DNA of 64,000 nucleotides from Acanthochromis polyacanthus (lineage: Eukaryota; Chordata; Actinopteri; Pomacentridae). Shown here piece after piece: positions 11,601 through 25,800 of the stretch (position 1 is the first letter of the stretch; each line of letters begins with the position of its first letter). Below the pieces are notes generated by a model. The model made no database searches. It saw only the letters and a list, made by a program, of their open reading frames with translations, and was not told the DNA's origin. Where the stretch lies: positions 12,575,983 through 12,639,982 of the forward strand of contig NC_067122.1 in the NCBI RefSeq assembly GCF_021347895.1, written 5' to 3'. A program made the translations under genes and the position numbers.

Positions 11601-14600
11601 AAAGTCTATTGGAAACTATAGAAAAACGGTAAAATATACCCTTGAGATAAAGTGTGTTAGACACAGCTGCCAGAGTGAATAAATCCTGTCAGATTTAGAG
11701 ATGAGAGAGTCTGTGTGTCTGTGATAATAAGTGGTAGCTTGTAAGGTTATAAGGTCAGAGAGAGAAAGACGGGGAGAGAGACAGCGAACCAGAGAGACCG
11801 GCGTAATTACATTTGGTGGAGAGAAGACAGACGAAGGAGAACCATTTCTCTGGCTGTTCCACAGTATTCTGCTGTCATCACAGTGTGGGTGTATGTCTCA
11901 GTGATATAACAGCCTCAATTCAATATCCCAATAATAACATTGCACCAACATACACAAACTCCATTCACCAACTCTCACCATAAAGAAATCTATCATACAG
12001 AGATCAATAGACTTCTCATTTTTATGGTCAACACAACTCAAACTGGACAGAAGTTTATCTGCCTGAATTCGATATTACACTGCACTGACAAAACAGTACC
12101 CGTGCTGTGGCTACAAATAGTCTATCTTCCTCACATAATCTCAGTTGCAGTATAAGTTTACAAAGGCAACAATAAACATGTTTTATAGATCACAATAGCA
12201 CTCTAATTAGTGAGCACTGCATGCTACTAAGCTGATGACGGTGAGCTTTATACATGCAAAGAATCAATATAATAGCATTGTCACTGTAAGAATATTAGCA
12301 TATTAGCATTTAGCGTTTAGTCTTATGGTACCCATAATGTGGCTCTCACTATGTGTAGTGTGGGATTTTACAGAATAGATACTGCTGAGTCTGTTTTAAC
12401 ATCCCTCTCCAGCCACTGAGCAAACCCCTCTTAACTAGTATCTGTGTATCAAAAGTCATATATATATTTATATATAGCTTTTAGCTTAGCTGTCTCTCTG
12501 CACCGACACCTTTCAGTTTGTTGTGCATGAAATCCTTGAAGTCTGATTGAGACTTGAATCAATTATTCACATAATTACAATGCAATTTCAAGGTGGAAAT
12601 GCTAACTTACTCGACAATGTGTCATGTAGAGTATAAAACAACAACAACAATGCAGACAAAGGCAAAAAGCTTGATTTTTACTGGAGGGGGACCTTTAATC
12701 ATTTCAGTTGCATTCGTTACAAATCCTGTTTTGTCCATTACCTTTGCAGGCTGATCTCAATACCATAAACAAGACCCTCTGGTACTGTTGCTGTGGAGAT
12801 GAAGCCAGTCAGAGGCATGAGTCATAACAGTAACAAATCTGCTGTTACCAAAAGTGGCATCATAGCTGCACAATTTTATTATAAGTGACACAGAATTTAA
12901 AAATGATATGATTTAAGTCTCAACACTGTAATCTTCAGCTCTCCGCTGCAGTTATCTGCCCAAATAGCATAATTTTAAGCTTTGTGACTGGATGTTTCAT
13001 GTCAAAATGTGCTTTGGAAGTTTACTTTGGAAGTACTCAACTTCTTTCCTGAAAATTCTATATGGAGAAGCTACTACTTTCAAGTTTTTATCAAAGAAAA
13101 AAACATTTTGGAATGCTTTAGTTGCTTTTTTGGACTGATGACTGATGTAAAAGTTCAATGCTAAGTCGCAGAAGTACTCCAGCTGTGACTTACATAACAT
13201 TTCCCTTTTACTTCTGGGGCTAAAAATAGCTCCTCAGGAATCTGAAGCTAATTTAACATTACAGTAAAGTGCAAAAGTGTAGAGAATAGAAAATACAGTG
13301 TGATATGACCACAGTTCAGGTGCGACCTCTGATGACAAACCAGTTTCACAACAGAGAATTTGACTTGCCGCGATAAGAAAAGCATGGCTAGAATGAATAA
13401 CACAGATGGTGGCTCAGTTCCATCAAGTGTCCCAGTAAGCCATGACAGTCTGGACCGTTAACCAGCATGCACAACAGCAGGACCTCCTCCAAGATGAAAG
13501 CAGCCATCATAAATACATCTGTAGTTGTCCTGCTGTCACATGTCAAACTGTCTGCTGTGGAAAATGTCTATCAGAGTGACAAAATCCCAGGCCTAAAATG
13601 TTGGTTTAGATCGATGTTACAAATCAACATTCAGTCTCTTTTGGACCAATCAGTGAAAACTATGTTGCTTTGTTTGTGACCTTTAATTGCCATGCCACTG
13701 CCAGGAAAATTGATCAAGATGAGCAAATTGACATTGAAGGTGTAATTTTTCTGCGTTTCATCACATTCTGACGACTGGGCTGACAGACACACAGATAAAG
13801 GCTCCTCTCATGCCTATGTCCTGACTCCACAATGAAAACAGCTTAACTCTAGAAATAAAAAGGCTACAGTACGCTACAGAATGACAAATGACCCTTGCAA
13901 AATGAGCAATGACTCAGAATTAAATCAAATTAGGGCACTTTTTTTGTGCTGACAAAGTGACAGTTCAGCAGAAGGAACTCTCCCCCCAGGCTGTCCTGTT
14001 ATTTGTCACCACCAGTAATACTTTAATAATAACAACAATCTCCTGTATTTATTTTTCATTTATCTAAAAGCAGAACTGACAGAGTGCTTTACAGTTGGTT
14101 GGTGAAACTGGACAGCAATGATTAAATAATGGTGGTTGAAATAAATAATACATTCAAGGGAAACTGTGGCATTTTGGGACACACTCTTGTTTGTTTTCTT
14201 ACAAGCAGGTGGATCAAACAATCAATATCAATTTCCTCTCTGTTCAGTTTACAGCTTGGTCCAACACTTGTTCAGCCTCTCTCTAAACCAGGCTTTCAAC
14301 AGTCTCTAGGCTGTGATATGGACGTGTGCATTGTGTACTTGTAGATAGAAAGCGAGACGTGGTATGATGAGCATTTAGGTGCAGTAGAGTGTTGGAGGTA
14401 TTTACCTCACCCACTGGCTGCATGCATCTTCTCAAAAGGCACATCAGTGTGCTGCTGCATTTAAAGACCCTGTGCGGTCACAGTACACCAACAAAGGTGT
14501 TAATTATTGTACCTGATTAGAGCTCAACTCAGGACTGTTTGGGCATCTACAAGTTTGGATTGACTGAAATCTCTATGGCTTTGCTGCAGGTGACCTTCCT

Positions 14601-15114
14601 TACAGATAATGTAACTGCTTCCACCTTTAACCTGAGCAGGGGTGTAATTAACCCACTCAACTCAAGTCCACTCACTTGTAGTACCTGAAATCAGACCCAT
14701 TACCACAGTTGTGCTGGGTCCTACGTTATCATATGTCTAATGCCAGAGTGAATCCATTTTGTCTTGCTGTTAGCTACTGTAAGAGAATGTGTTGTGATAT
14801 AATTGTCTGAGAAGTGGGGCTGCTATTGAGGGTGTCAAAGATCAGAAAATGTATTGCTCATAGACTGCTTGTGAAGATGGATGTCAAGTATTAGTTTGTG
14901 GACTATGGCGTTAAAGTCTCGAGTTTGGTATGTGGCCGTCATCATCTTGCTCTTTTAAAACCAGATGTAACATCTGAGACATGGAACGGAGTGAAATCCT
15001 GAGGACACTACACACAATGATGCAATAGTAAGCTGTTAAGGTAACAGAAAAAATACCCTGCATTTTCATTTATTTTACTCTAAACTGAACCATAATTTAC
15101 AAAATGAGCAAAAT
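8678..15114. other. intron-like noncoding DNA
   Basis: AT-rich unique sequence with homopolymer A tracts (for example near 11534), short tetranucleotide repeats and no supported exon. The interval 9640-9790 has homeodomain-like ATTA clusters but no decisive motif. Confidence 0.55.
10668..10732 (+). repeat. degenerate GACA/GACAAA microsatellite
   Basis: Imperfect iterations of GACA, GACG and GATA run through this interval. It is a simple repeat of a kind frequent in fish introns. Confidence 0.85.
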
Positions 15115-15225
15115 CCATCCATCCTTCAATTACCTTTACCTGTTTTATCCTGTAGAGGGTGGCAGAGGGCTGGAGCCTATAGCTGGGACACACCCTGGAC
15201 AAGTTGCCAGTTCCTTATAGGACAA
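15115..15225 (-). mobile_element. V-SINE (DANA/mermaid-like) or related LINE 3' tail fragment
   Basis: Plus-strand text begins CCATCCATCC and continues with GGCTGGAGCCTATAGCTGGG and ACACCCTGGACAAGTTGCC. This is the reverse complement of the widespread fish retroposon 3' tail that ends in GGATGG iterations. Only the tail survives. Confidence 0.75.
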
Positions 15226-17202
15226 CAATGATCACAATGCTTATAAGAAAAAAAGTGTTGACACTCGCAACTGAGACCATTTACTTATCAGGAAATTGTT
15301 TACTGAGGTCAAAAATCAAGTTAGAAGCGGGACTGTTTTCTCATAAGCTTCTATAAAGCCTAACCTCTGTTGGAACCAGAGGACTCGCCCTCTCCTGGCC
15401 ACTGGAAAGAATACAGGTTTAAGGCTTTTGCTTCACTTTTCAGACCTGAAGGCTACATTACATCTATCTCATCATTGCTACTCTTTTTAGACATGGCTGC
15501 TTGTTCATATGTGAAGCATATTACAAAGCTCTCTCTCTCTATCAGGGTATATTCACTTCCATTGGCGGCTGGGTCCAATTATGTTTAACTTTTTACTTGG
15601 ATCGGACAGACTGACCTGAGGTCTCTGGTTTTAGTTTAATTGCTTATGCATGTCTGGCTCTGGGAGGTTATCCATGGGTGCATTTCAGACATTTGGATTT
15701 GTGAAGACCTCTACCTTAATTGCAATGACAGCAACCTTACGGGCAATAAAAATACAACATATTAACAAGGCATATTTTTTGACTAAGCCATGTTTGGAGT
15801 TATATTTCTCCCCTTTTAGAAGAAACTGGCAGTTTTCACTCCCAATCTGTGCGCTAAGCTACTGTAGAGTTAACTTGTCCTCAAGCATCTCTTGGCTGAA
15901 CACCCAGTGATGAAACAGATATCAATCTCGGTAACTAAATCCAAACACGGCAGCCAACAAGCTGTCAAACACCAGACTCTTCCATTAATAAAAAGTAATT
16001 TGATTTCAACATGTAGGATGGATTAGAATGATGTTAAAACACAGATTTATATTAAAACAAAGAGAAAGCTGGCAAATTGTCTTCTCTGGTTTGAGGTCAA
16101 AATAAGCCGTTGTTTCTCGTCAAGAGTTAATCCAGCTGGATTAGTTCAAAGTCTATAAAACATGACATGTGACTCAGTGTGTGTGCATCTTTTATAGCTT
16201 GTGTAAAGTTATGCTCTCTGGTGTGAGTGTTTGAGGATCAGGGGGAGGGCGTGTGTTCAGACTGGGTCAAAAGGTTCACGAGGTTCAGAGCTAACAGACT
16301 GGAAATATGACTGTGCATCTCTCGCCAAACTTTACTGAACCTATGGATTATGAATGGAGTTCAGTGAAGGTCAGCTTTACTGCTAGGAGGTCTCTACTTC
16401 TCCTGTTTCAGTGCAAGCAGATCATGGAGTGTGGATGCAGAGTCATAACTCAGACAGCACTTAGCAGCCAACTTTGATTGACCTGAGATTTCCTCTTCAA
16501 AAATAGTTAAAGGGAGATGGAGGCTGATAGGGTGGATGTGGAGTTGAAGAAATGAGCCGGCAGGAGTACTTCAAACAGAATTATTCCATCCTGTCTCATG
16601 AAGTGTCGGCCTGTCTGCAGACAGATAATACTAGGTTCCGCTGAGACAAGAGTACCATGCTGTTTTTCTTATGAGTATTGGGATTATACAATAGAATTTT
16701 GTTCAAAACTAAATTATATAAAAATTAACTCATACCGCAATAAAGTGACTGTAAGCAGAAAAAAAATCACTTCCAACGTCTTAAACTAAATGTATTTAAA
16801 TCACTGATACTCATTACACTGCATATTTTGTTGATTTTTGAAGTAGAAAAAAAGGAAATAAGACCCCACAAACATTCAAAAATGAGTCCTTCTTCAAATG
16901 GCAACTTTTCAACAATTCAAGTTAAATAGGACTTATAAAAAAGTTTGGTCATCCGTCCACTCATAAGAGCTTCATCAACACCTCCTTAATCGACTCGTAG
17001 GGCATGTGACGCAGGTAAAGAACTGACATTAACAAATGATAAAATCTTTTAAACCTTGTGAGAGCCTTTTCAGTCCTCTCATGCAATATGGTATTAAAAT
17101 GTGAAGGATGGTCACACAAAACACTGATATCATTTGGGTTTTTATGTGCAAAATTGAAAAAAGAACAAATAATGGATAGATAAATAAATAAACTGCATTT
17201 AT

Positions 17203-17315
17203 GAACCCATACACCGGTTACCTTTCCCTATTTTATCCCGTAGATGGTCACAGGGGGCTGCAGCCTTTCCCAGCTGACATTTTCGGTGCATCTTGGACAA
17301 GTCGGCCGCTCCCTA
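17203..17315 (-). mobile_element. second V-SINE/LINE 3' tail fragment
   Basis: The order CCGGTTACC, TTTTATCCCGTAGATGGTCA, GGGGGCTGCAGCCTTTCCCA and CTTGGACAAGTCGGC follows the tail seen at 15115-15225, with different substitutions. It is a separate insertion of the same family in the same orientation. Confidence 0.7.
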
Positions 17316-17984
17316 TCCCAAACAGACAGAGAAACACCATTTACAGCATTATTTTTTACATCTCAGCTTCGGTTTTTCACAGCAGTCTGCGACAGTTGAA
17401 TATCTACAGTGTCTCCACAAAATTTCCCCATACAGTTAAACTGTACTCTAATGTATGTTTTAAAAGAAAGAATCCCCTGTCTAATATGTGATCGGATGGC
17501 TGAATAGAAGTGACAGTAAGACAATACAGCAAATGCCAAAGATGTGTTGATTTAAAATGCGCCTGTGGTACATTATACATCACAATAAAATGCTTATGTA
17601 GGAAGACGTAGTTGAGAAAGCAATTTAATTTTACAGAAACATTGTTTTGTGGATTTGGAGTTGTTTTATAAAGTTATCATATTTGATATATCAGTGATTT
17701 TATAACTTTCTGAAAACCCAGACTATGCATCTGTGTTAAGTAGGAGTTAAAATCATGTTTGGCAAACGTATTTTATGTATATTCTAGCATTTTTATTAGC
17801 TTACTATTAGTGATATCATTTTAATGTATTTTTATTAATTATTATGAATTCATTATGATTTTCATCAGTGTAGCACCTTATTGTAAGTGCAAAACTTGAG
17901 TTATAGTTATTCTTAGCAATTCTACACACAATATGTGCCCTACAATTTAGATATTATATTAGAAATTATGCACTATGTGATATC

Positions 17985-18145
17985 TGTACATATAAAAGGT
18001 GTATGAAGTCTATTATTATCTTTATATTCATCTTTATTTTCTTTTTTATTTCTTGTCCTGTTGTGTACGATACTTCACTTCTCTCTAGGTGCTGTATCAT
18101 GTGAATTTCCCCAGTTAAAGCTCAATAAAGTCATCTTATCCCATT
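17985..18145 (+). mobile_element. LINE-type 3' tail
   Basis: The segment ends GTGAATTTCCCCAGTTAAAG followed by CTCAATAAAGTCATCTTATC. Fish Rex-like LINE tails end in a very similar TGAATTTCCCC...AATAAAG...ATCTTATC pattern. The upstream part is AT-rich and shows no reading frame. Confidence 0.6.
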
Positions 18146-18404
18146 GTTAACTACTCCTAATTAAACTGAATTTATAGTAGAGGAAGAAAAGTGGACTTTT
18201 AACAGTGACAGACGCAAATCCCGCCATCCTGAGTGGAAAACATATACTGTTTGAGCTTTCCTGTGCCACCGAGTGCAGGCTGAAACTATGGGGACAAAAC
18301 AAAACAAATGAGCAGTATGTGCTCTACTGTGGCAGTGGGTTACATCGGCTGACTCAGCTGTAATGAGACATTAATGAAGATGTTGGGTAATTTGGGCTGG
18401 CACC

Positions 18405-18580
18405 GGAGGACGGAAGGGGAGGGGGAATAGGGAAGGAGAGAGGAGGAAGAGGAGTTAAAGGTAGGGAGGCACCAGCTGCTTTTCCAGATGATCCACGTGG
18501 GGAGACACAGCTGTCCTCTTCCTCAACACTCTCCTCCCTCTCTATCTCTGTCTCCTCCCTTCTCTCCTCTCCACGCCACC
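18405..18580. repeat. purine tract followed by pyrimidine tract, hairpin-capable
   Basis: A purine-rich run (GGAAGGGGAGGGGGAATAGG, then GGAGAGAGGAGGAAGAGGAG) is followed about 50 bp later by a pyrimidine-rich run (CTCCTCCCTTCTCTCCTCTC). The two are partly complementary and could form a long imperfect hairpin or an intramolecular triplex. The opposing ORFs here simply reflect the skewed composition. Confidence 0.7.
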
Positions 18581-18599
18581 CTTCACAAACCACTTCAGC

Positions 18600-21500
18600 A
18601 AAACGACTTTAATGAAGATATATTACCGCAACTAAAACGCAATCCATTGTTGCCACACAGATCAAGTCTCCCAACACACCTCTCTCTCTCTCGTGGTGTG
18701 AGTTAGACTATTTCCCTCCATCTCCATCACGCTGGACAGCTCCACGCTCTGTCGGTAATGTTTATGATACTCTTGAAAGGAGAGCTGGCAGAGGCTGCTC
18801 TCAGCGGTAAATAACACACATGAAATTAAATTGGTGAAGCGTCCACATGTTTATATCTTATATGTGGCAGTTCAAATACGTATCTATGTGAATAAATGAA
18901 TGAAAAGCATGTTCTGAATACCACAAATAATAAATTCCACCAAGAGTAATCACAAATGAGGTGCAAAACAGCAGAACCTACACTGTGTACAAGTTTTATA
19001 AATAGAAAGCGATGGTTGGTAACCGTGAAGTCAGTGCAGTAAATGTAAGAGTAAGCACTTTCTGAAGTTCTAATGACAATAATAAACAGATGGGAACACA
19101 CGTGGACGCTTCATTAATCTTAAAGTCCTAAAATATTCATCCAAAGTAATGTTGATGAAGTGCTTAAGTCTGTGTTGGCTGAGCACAGTTTAGCATGAGA
19201 TGGCGTGTGCTCTCCTAAGGACATGTCAATGACAGCGTTCTCTGACTGGCTACCTTTGTTCATTATGCTCATGGAGAACACACTGAAAAAAAGAACCAGT
19301 TAGCTGCAGGAGGGACACTGGTTTCTTCATCACCTTTACCCTCATTAACTGCAGTATGAAGAGACAGAACCTGTCATAATATATCATTTCAAAGTGATTA
19401 TTTCAGCTAAAAAGACACACAGACATGTTTATGCTTAAGATATTTGTAAGTGTCCAAGTAGCTATTGTAATTGCTATCATAAGCTTGAGCTTTTTGTCTC
19501 CAATCCAAACAAAGAGTCTGTAGTCCATCTGGTGGGACTGAGCTATTGTAATGTGCTTTAATGTTTGTGTTTGTGCATCTGAGTCTAGCTCAGTGTTTGA
19601 GTATTTAAGTGAATGTTTCTGTGCTTCCACTCAGATACAGCAGAGTAATAACTGTTTCCTGCTCCCACAGTAATTTTAGCATCCCAAGTTTAATCAGGAT
19701 GATCCCAGTGGTTAACACAGACTTATCATCACATCTTACCTGCAGTGTCATTGCCGTGCAGTATTGTATTTTAACATAACACATATCCAAATCAAAGACC
19801 AAACACAAATAGCAAATACATTAAAGATGGGATGATTGATCATTAAATCAATTGGCACAAATTTTAGAATTGGTTTGATCTTTTTCTTTACAAAGTGAAA
19901 ATTATCTGATGCCAGCATCTTAAAATTGATCATTTTCTGGTTCAATCCCTCCTCTGTGGCAGTAAACTGAGTATCTTTGAGCTGTGCACTGAACAAGACA
20001 TTTTAAAACACCATCGTTGATTTTGGGAAACACCGATCGACTTTTTTCATCTTTTTCTGACATTTTATAGAAAACGCATCTCATCGATATATTGAGGCAG
20101 TAATCAACAGATCCATTAACAATCCTTAGTTGTACTGTTAATACACTTTATAATGGAAGAACAACTCTACTTCAAATTAAAAACACAAATGTTACAAGAT
20201 GATTAACACCATGTGCTTGCAAACAGCCTTCAGTGTTTGTGCTCGTAAGGACATGAAGGTGGACCGGAACAAGCTGTTAACACAACCCTGATGTATTTAA
20301 GTTAATTAATCAGCTGACTATTTACACATCCAGCAACATTAGCAGCCATGTGGAATCTTGTTTCTATCCACCTGATAAATATCCAATATTCACTCACCCT
20401 TGGCTCTGTGTTTGGTCTTCTTCAACACCAGTAATATCTGGCTCCTTAGCAGCCAAAATGCTGCAGAGTGTTCAGCAGCTACTTGCTATCTTTGTCTGCC
20501 TGTTGTTTGGTGCTGGGCCAGCAGCACTAAGTGGGATTTTAAAACTGCTGCCTGCAGCCGAAAGTGGAATGAGAGTGGCGAGTGTGAACCAGAACACGGC
20601 CTTAAAACGGAATCAACGAGTAAAAACATGCTATGCAGCTTCACAGAACTAAGGGGAAAAAGTAAAACCGTGTAATAATTCTCTGTGGATTTGTCACTAT
20701 GAGCAAACCCTTTCACATTCAAGAAGCCATGTTTGAGGGTGTTTTCCAACATGTACAGTTGGTTTGTTCATAAATTTCTACCTGCAGGGCAACTTTTGCG
20801 CTCATGTCAACATGGACCGTCACAGACATCTCCACATCATTTTCCACATGATGCACATCCTTGTGCACCCTCACAGCTATGCAAATTTAGTTCAGTATTA
20901 GCCTGTACACAAATTAGAGATTACTTTTTGCTACTCTAATGCCACTGGTGTGCTTTTATTATTTCTGAATTCTTGCATGTGAAGTACTCTTTAACGTTAA
21001 TATAGGGCAGCAATGAGGCCTTGTGATTCATCTTTGAGCTTTCGGCAATTCAAAGTTTCCTACTATTCAGATTCAGTGATTTTCTTTAAAAAAAATATAG
21101 CACACAATAAATGTGACACATCTTGTGACAATTTGCAAATGGATGTAGATTAGTTAAAAGGGTGTTTATGAAAGCAATTTGAAGAACTAATTTCTCACAG
21201 GCAGAGCAGTCAAAATACTATTACTGACTGGCAGATAATACCAGCTCCTCTAAATTAAACGCTGCATAAATGCCTCATTAGAGTGAATTCAGCTTTTTTT
21301 AATGGAGTCTACTGAACAACATTCAGTCCAGCTGTGATGCAACGCCTGTTGTTAGTCTGCAACTCCCTGCAAAATATTCTTTGGAGATATATCTTCATAA
21401 TAAATCACTAAAATAAAAAACTTCACTTTTAATAGCAGGCAAGCATTAAAGTGTTCTAATTTCAGTTACATGAGCTGTTTATGCTAGTCTCTTCTCGGTT

Positions 21501-21985
21501 AAAGCATCTGTGTCTATGGAGGAGGCATAAAACGCCATCCTGTGCACTGAGGTTTATGGGTTTTTGTATAAATTATTTCTTTTATGTTGTTACTGTATGT
21601 GTGTCGCTGCACTGTACATGTGCTATTTGTGTTTTCAGGGCATGAACGCTGAGTCACACTCCTCAACAAAAGTAAGCAGCCACAGTTGGGGTTGTGAACC
21701 ATAGTTTAAGAAATCGGGCCTTTGAGGGATTATAGGGATGTTGACGTGTTTACATATCTTGACTTCAAGTGAGGGAGGTTATACAGAAGGGATCAGCATG
21801 CAGAAACAGTATCATCTCCTAAACCCTGTTGTTGTAAACTTGGCACATTTGGTATGGCAACACACACACGCATATATGCTGTCATATTTTCAGCTGCTGA
21901 CCCAACGTGACCTGACTAAAGCTGGTGCTTGTTTTGCATCATAACTCCAGAGCCACAGACTGAGCTATATGCAGTCATTTTACAG
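18600..21985. other. intron-like noncoding DNA
   Basis: Unique AT-rich sequence. Short overlapping frames on both strands at 20350-20750 have no recognisable domain. No repeat family was identified. Confidence 0.5.
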
Positions 21986-21987
21986 AA

Positions 21988-22205
21988 ATAGCCCAAAATG
22001 CTGGGAAGTAAGTCTTATTCACTTTCTCGCTAAGATTTGAAGAAAATCGATGCTGCTCTCATATCTGTCCGTTATAGGAAGCTCCAGCCAGCAGCCAGGT
22101 AGCTTCAAAAAAAGACTGAAGGAAACAGGAAGCTTGCCTTTGTACAAAAGTAACAAAATCTACTTTCAGGTGCTTAGAAAGCTCACCAGTAAGCCTGTTT
22201 TTCTT
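21988..22205 (+). mobile_element. common fish interspersed repeat, non-autonomous, family name uncertain
   Basis: The order of landmarks (GCCCAAAATGCTGGG, CTTATTCACTTTCTCGCTAA, CTCATATCTGTCCGTTA, CCAGCCAGCAGCCAGGTAGC, AAGACTGAAGGAAACAGGAA, AAAGCTCACCAGTAA) is that of a very common fish repeat, recognised from memory rather than by search. It is moderately diverged. Confidence 0.65.
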
Positions 22206-22298
22206 ATATTTAGATGGATCTGTCAAAAACAGCTGAATAACTAAAAAGAGATGGAGAACAATAAGTAGTAAAAGACCGGTGGATACTGTCGCTCTGCA

Positions 22299-22895
22299 TG
22301 TCACGGTCTCCGTTGTGCCTCCTGTTCTTTCCTTATATTTCTAACATTTTTCCATCCCCTGAGTCTCTGGTGTTCAGTTACCAGCCTCGCTTTCTGTTTG
22401 TGTATATGTTTGTGGGCGTGGTGCTCCTCACCTCCTCTTGGCCTCCTGATGGATCATCAGCCTACACACCTGCCTCCCATCCACTCAGCAGTATTTCAAC
22501 CCTTGCTTCAGTCAGTCAGTGGGGCACTAATGCCACATGGCCGGCTTGCGTTTCCACTCGTAGATTATCATTCCTGCTTCCTCTTCGCCCGCCTGCCTGC
22601 TTTAACCTCCCTCCACTCAATCCTTCCTCACCATGTCACGCTCACTCCTGACTGCGCCTCCCTGCTCTGCCCTCTCCAACCTCCAGCTCGCTTGTCAGTA
22701 ATCCAACCTCCACAGCCTCCTTCTGTCTCAGCCCACTCCACCAATCTCCATCGTGCCTCCTGCCTCGGCCCACTCTGACATCAGCTCCTCTCAGCCCTCC
22801 ACCTTTACCTCTGTCCAAATTCACCTCTGTTCCCACTTCTGTGAACTGTTCCTCCTCAGTCTGTGTACTGCATTTGACAACAAGCTTCTGAGGTG
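22299..22895 (+). mobile_element. CT-rich block resembling a solo LTR of a fish Gypsy-like retrotransposon
   Basis: It starts TGTCACGGTCTCCGTTGTGC and continues pyrimidine-rich through CACCTGCCTCCCATCCACTC, AGCAGTATTTCAACCC and GCTTGCGTTTCCACTCG, to TCCTCAGTCTGTGTACTGCA. This resembles LTRs of fish Gypsy elements. I see no second LTR, no gag or pol remnant and no clear target-site duplication, so it would be a solo copy. The proline/serine-rich open frames here come from composition. Confidence 0.5.
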
Positions 22896-25800
22896 AGATA
22901 AAAAAGATTCTGCTTAACTCAACACTTAATGTACAGTGATGTGAGAAATATCAGTCTTCCCATCTGCATATTTGATGACTTGATTGCATAATATTTCTCA
23001 TTAATGCTAGAACCTTTGTGTGCTTTATGTGTTCAGCCAATAAGGATGAACTCAGTTGAACTTATGGGGGCTGCATAAGGACTACAACCTCTTCAGTGAC
23101 TCATGGAACACCAGGGTACTCCTTGAAGGGGTTACTACTTATACTGTAAACATCCTGAGCTCCTGCTGCACTCTGTACAGTCAGATGAGGATGACTTAGC
23201 CCCCCCGCCGGCCCACGCAGGTATGAAAACACACACAGAGAATCCTCCTCTGGACACATTTGGCATTTTTAAACCTTTGCTTAAGCAGGAAAATGATTTA
23301 ACAGCAGATCCTTAATTGTAACTGCCTGAGGGAGGAGATGCAGAGGAGGGGAGGCTCCAGACATTCAAACACTGACGCATTGGGAGCTGCCTGGTGTGGT
23401 GAGTACATGAGTCCAGAGCTGATGCTCACCGGCTTGCTCAGGGGCACTTTGAGGGCAGCAGAGGGGGAGAAAACACGGTTACTCATCTGTCCTCCCACAC
23501 ACCTTTTTTTTTTTCCAGCCAGTCTGTGAATTCAAGCCAGAAACCAAAAAAGGTTCTGCAACCTTTGGGCCGTCATTGCTCCCACCTCTAAACATGTAGG
23601 CAGCTGTACCTTACTTGCAGCATATCCTCAAACTACGACAAAATGTCAAAAACAAACAGAAAAATGTTGCAAGTTCCGGACTAATGTCACTAGCACGTGG
23701 TTTTTAATGACCTGAGGGAGAGACATTTCCACATCAGTGCATTTACAGTATAGTTGATCTTTTCTTGTGTGATACCTTATGAACTGTTTGGTACCTGGCA
23801 TGAGCTGTGGTCCAGTCATGTTTACAAGAACCATCTACAAGATGCTCATGGTGGTTCACCAGGCACTGAGGTCTGACAGGCCCATCGTCAAAGTGGAGTT
23901 AGAGTCTATGGTCCTGTTATCATTCATATCTTTAGAGAGAGACACAAGATGAATGACAAAGTAAAAATTGAAATTCCCCTTTGTGATTGCTGCTCAACTG
24001 CGACAAAAAGAGGAAGCACTGATTTAGGTGGGTTAAAGAAGGGTACAAGGTCAAAATCAGCATTACATTTCAAGGGCCTCAGATCTCTGAGTTCCTTTTA
24101 TGATAAAATCGCTGTACCGTATTGACATGAGTGCTTTGTGATCTCCACTCTCATTTCAATTCTGCTTTGTGTCACAAAGGAAGGAGCACTCCATCTGACT
24201 CTGTAGTGACTTTTACAGCAGTGTCGTTTATAATATATTTCTCATGATGTGATGGTTTGTTTAACTTCCCCTCACAAGTTCAACAGCACAGCTTCTCTGA
24301 CTTCTACTCAAAAGGTTATATGTGCCACTACACCTCGGCTCAGATGGAAAAGGCTGTCAACTATTTATTTATATTAATTTCCTGGAGTCTTACCATAATT
24401 ACGAAAACAAATCTTCAACCTAAAACTGAATGATTTACATTTTGGGGACTTGCTTTGTTGCCGATTTCATCCTTATTATTTATAGATTAGAAATATAATC
24501 AGATTGGTTGTAATTTCACATGTTAACTGATGCTGGTAATATTAAGGATTCTAATAATGAACAGCAGGGCAGCTCTAGATTTAATCCTTGTCTCTGATTG
24601 ATGAACCATGCTCTGATCATAAGTGTGATTATTCATGTAATCACTTGTGGACTGCTCTTGAAGCGTACTTATGCATTTCAAAAAAAGTAAGTAGCATGAT
24701 AAATGTGTGCCTCTTCTCACACTTCTTTCTAACACCCAAGTTGGCACTTCACAGCTTTCTAAACTGCTGGAAATTTGGTAAACACAGATCCAGGCCAAAA
24801 TTCAACTTGACCCAAAATAATACAGTCAGTAAGCAGCATACGGAACACATGATATTACTGCAGAGCAAAGTACAAATCCAGACATTATTTCTGAGGCATA
24901 AAGAGACTGAAAATTCTCCAGTCCATCCCTACAAATGCTCGTATCAGCTGCCACCCAAAACCTCAGGCTAATGGTTCTCTGCCAAGTCCTAAGTCTTGCA
25001 TAGAAAAGCAAACATATTCAGATCCCCATAGAAAAAACCCTGCAGTAAAGTCAACAGACACACATCATATATCCACTAGCAGCTCATTCTCATGATGTGG
25101 AGTTCATTTCACACCTCTAAATACTCTTACAACTCTTGCTGGTTGAGCTCTTGCTGGCAGACCTGTAAATTACTGAGCAGCAGTAGCTGCTGGCTGAGCC
25201 ACGAGCCTGTCCTCTTCCCTGATACTAACTTTAACAGTGGTAATACCAAGCTGCACTATGCAGCTCTGGGATTTCAACCATAAAATTTGTTTTTCCCAAT
25301 GCCTAGTTTACCTGTGTTCACAGTGTTTGTTTGTGTGTCCTTGGCTTGTTTGTGTATTTTTGTATATACCCACAAACTGAGCAGTTTTGCAATCCCACTC
25401 ACAGAACAGCAGTAAGAAATTGCTTCTGTTGCTTATCTAAAAGCAGTGTAATGTTGTTTACAAAGCAGACATCAGATACTTCACACATCACTGTAAATGT
25501 GAGTATTAAACGTTAACGTGATTACAGCATTTCAACCATGTCCACAGCTTGATGAAGAATGTTCAGCTTTGCAGTCTTAGGCTTTGACAAAGAAGTAATC
25601 ATTCCACCAACATGCTCATCATATAGCAACACGACCGCTTTGCATTTCCTTTCATTCTGCTAATTAATATTCTTATAAAAATTCCACTAACACAACAACA
25701 GCATCCCTGCTCAGACCCGCTCATTAAAAGTTGTCTGTATGTTGCCATGGCGAGGCCTGATAACACATTCATTGTTGTGGTGTTGCTATGTTAATGTTCC

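Noticed and set aside
22298..22778. Two overlapping proline/serine-rich plus-strand frames of 117 and 126 codons
   Set aside because: They come from the CT-rich LTR-like block; both frames are open because of composition.
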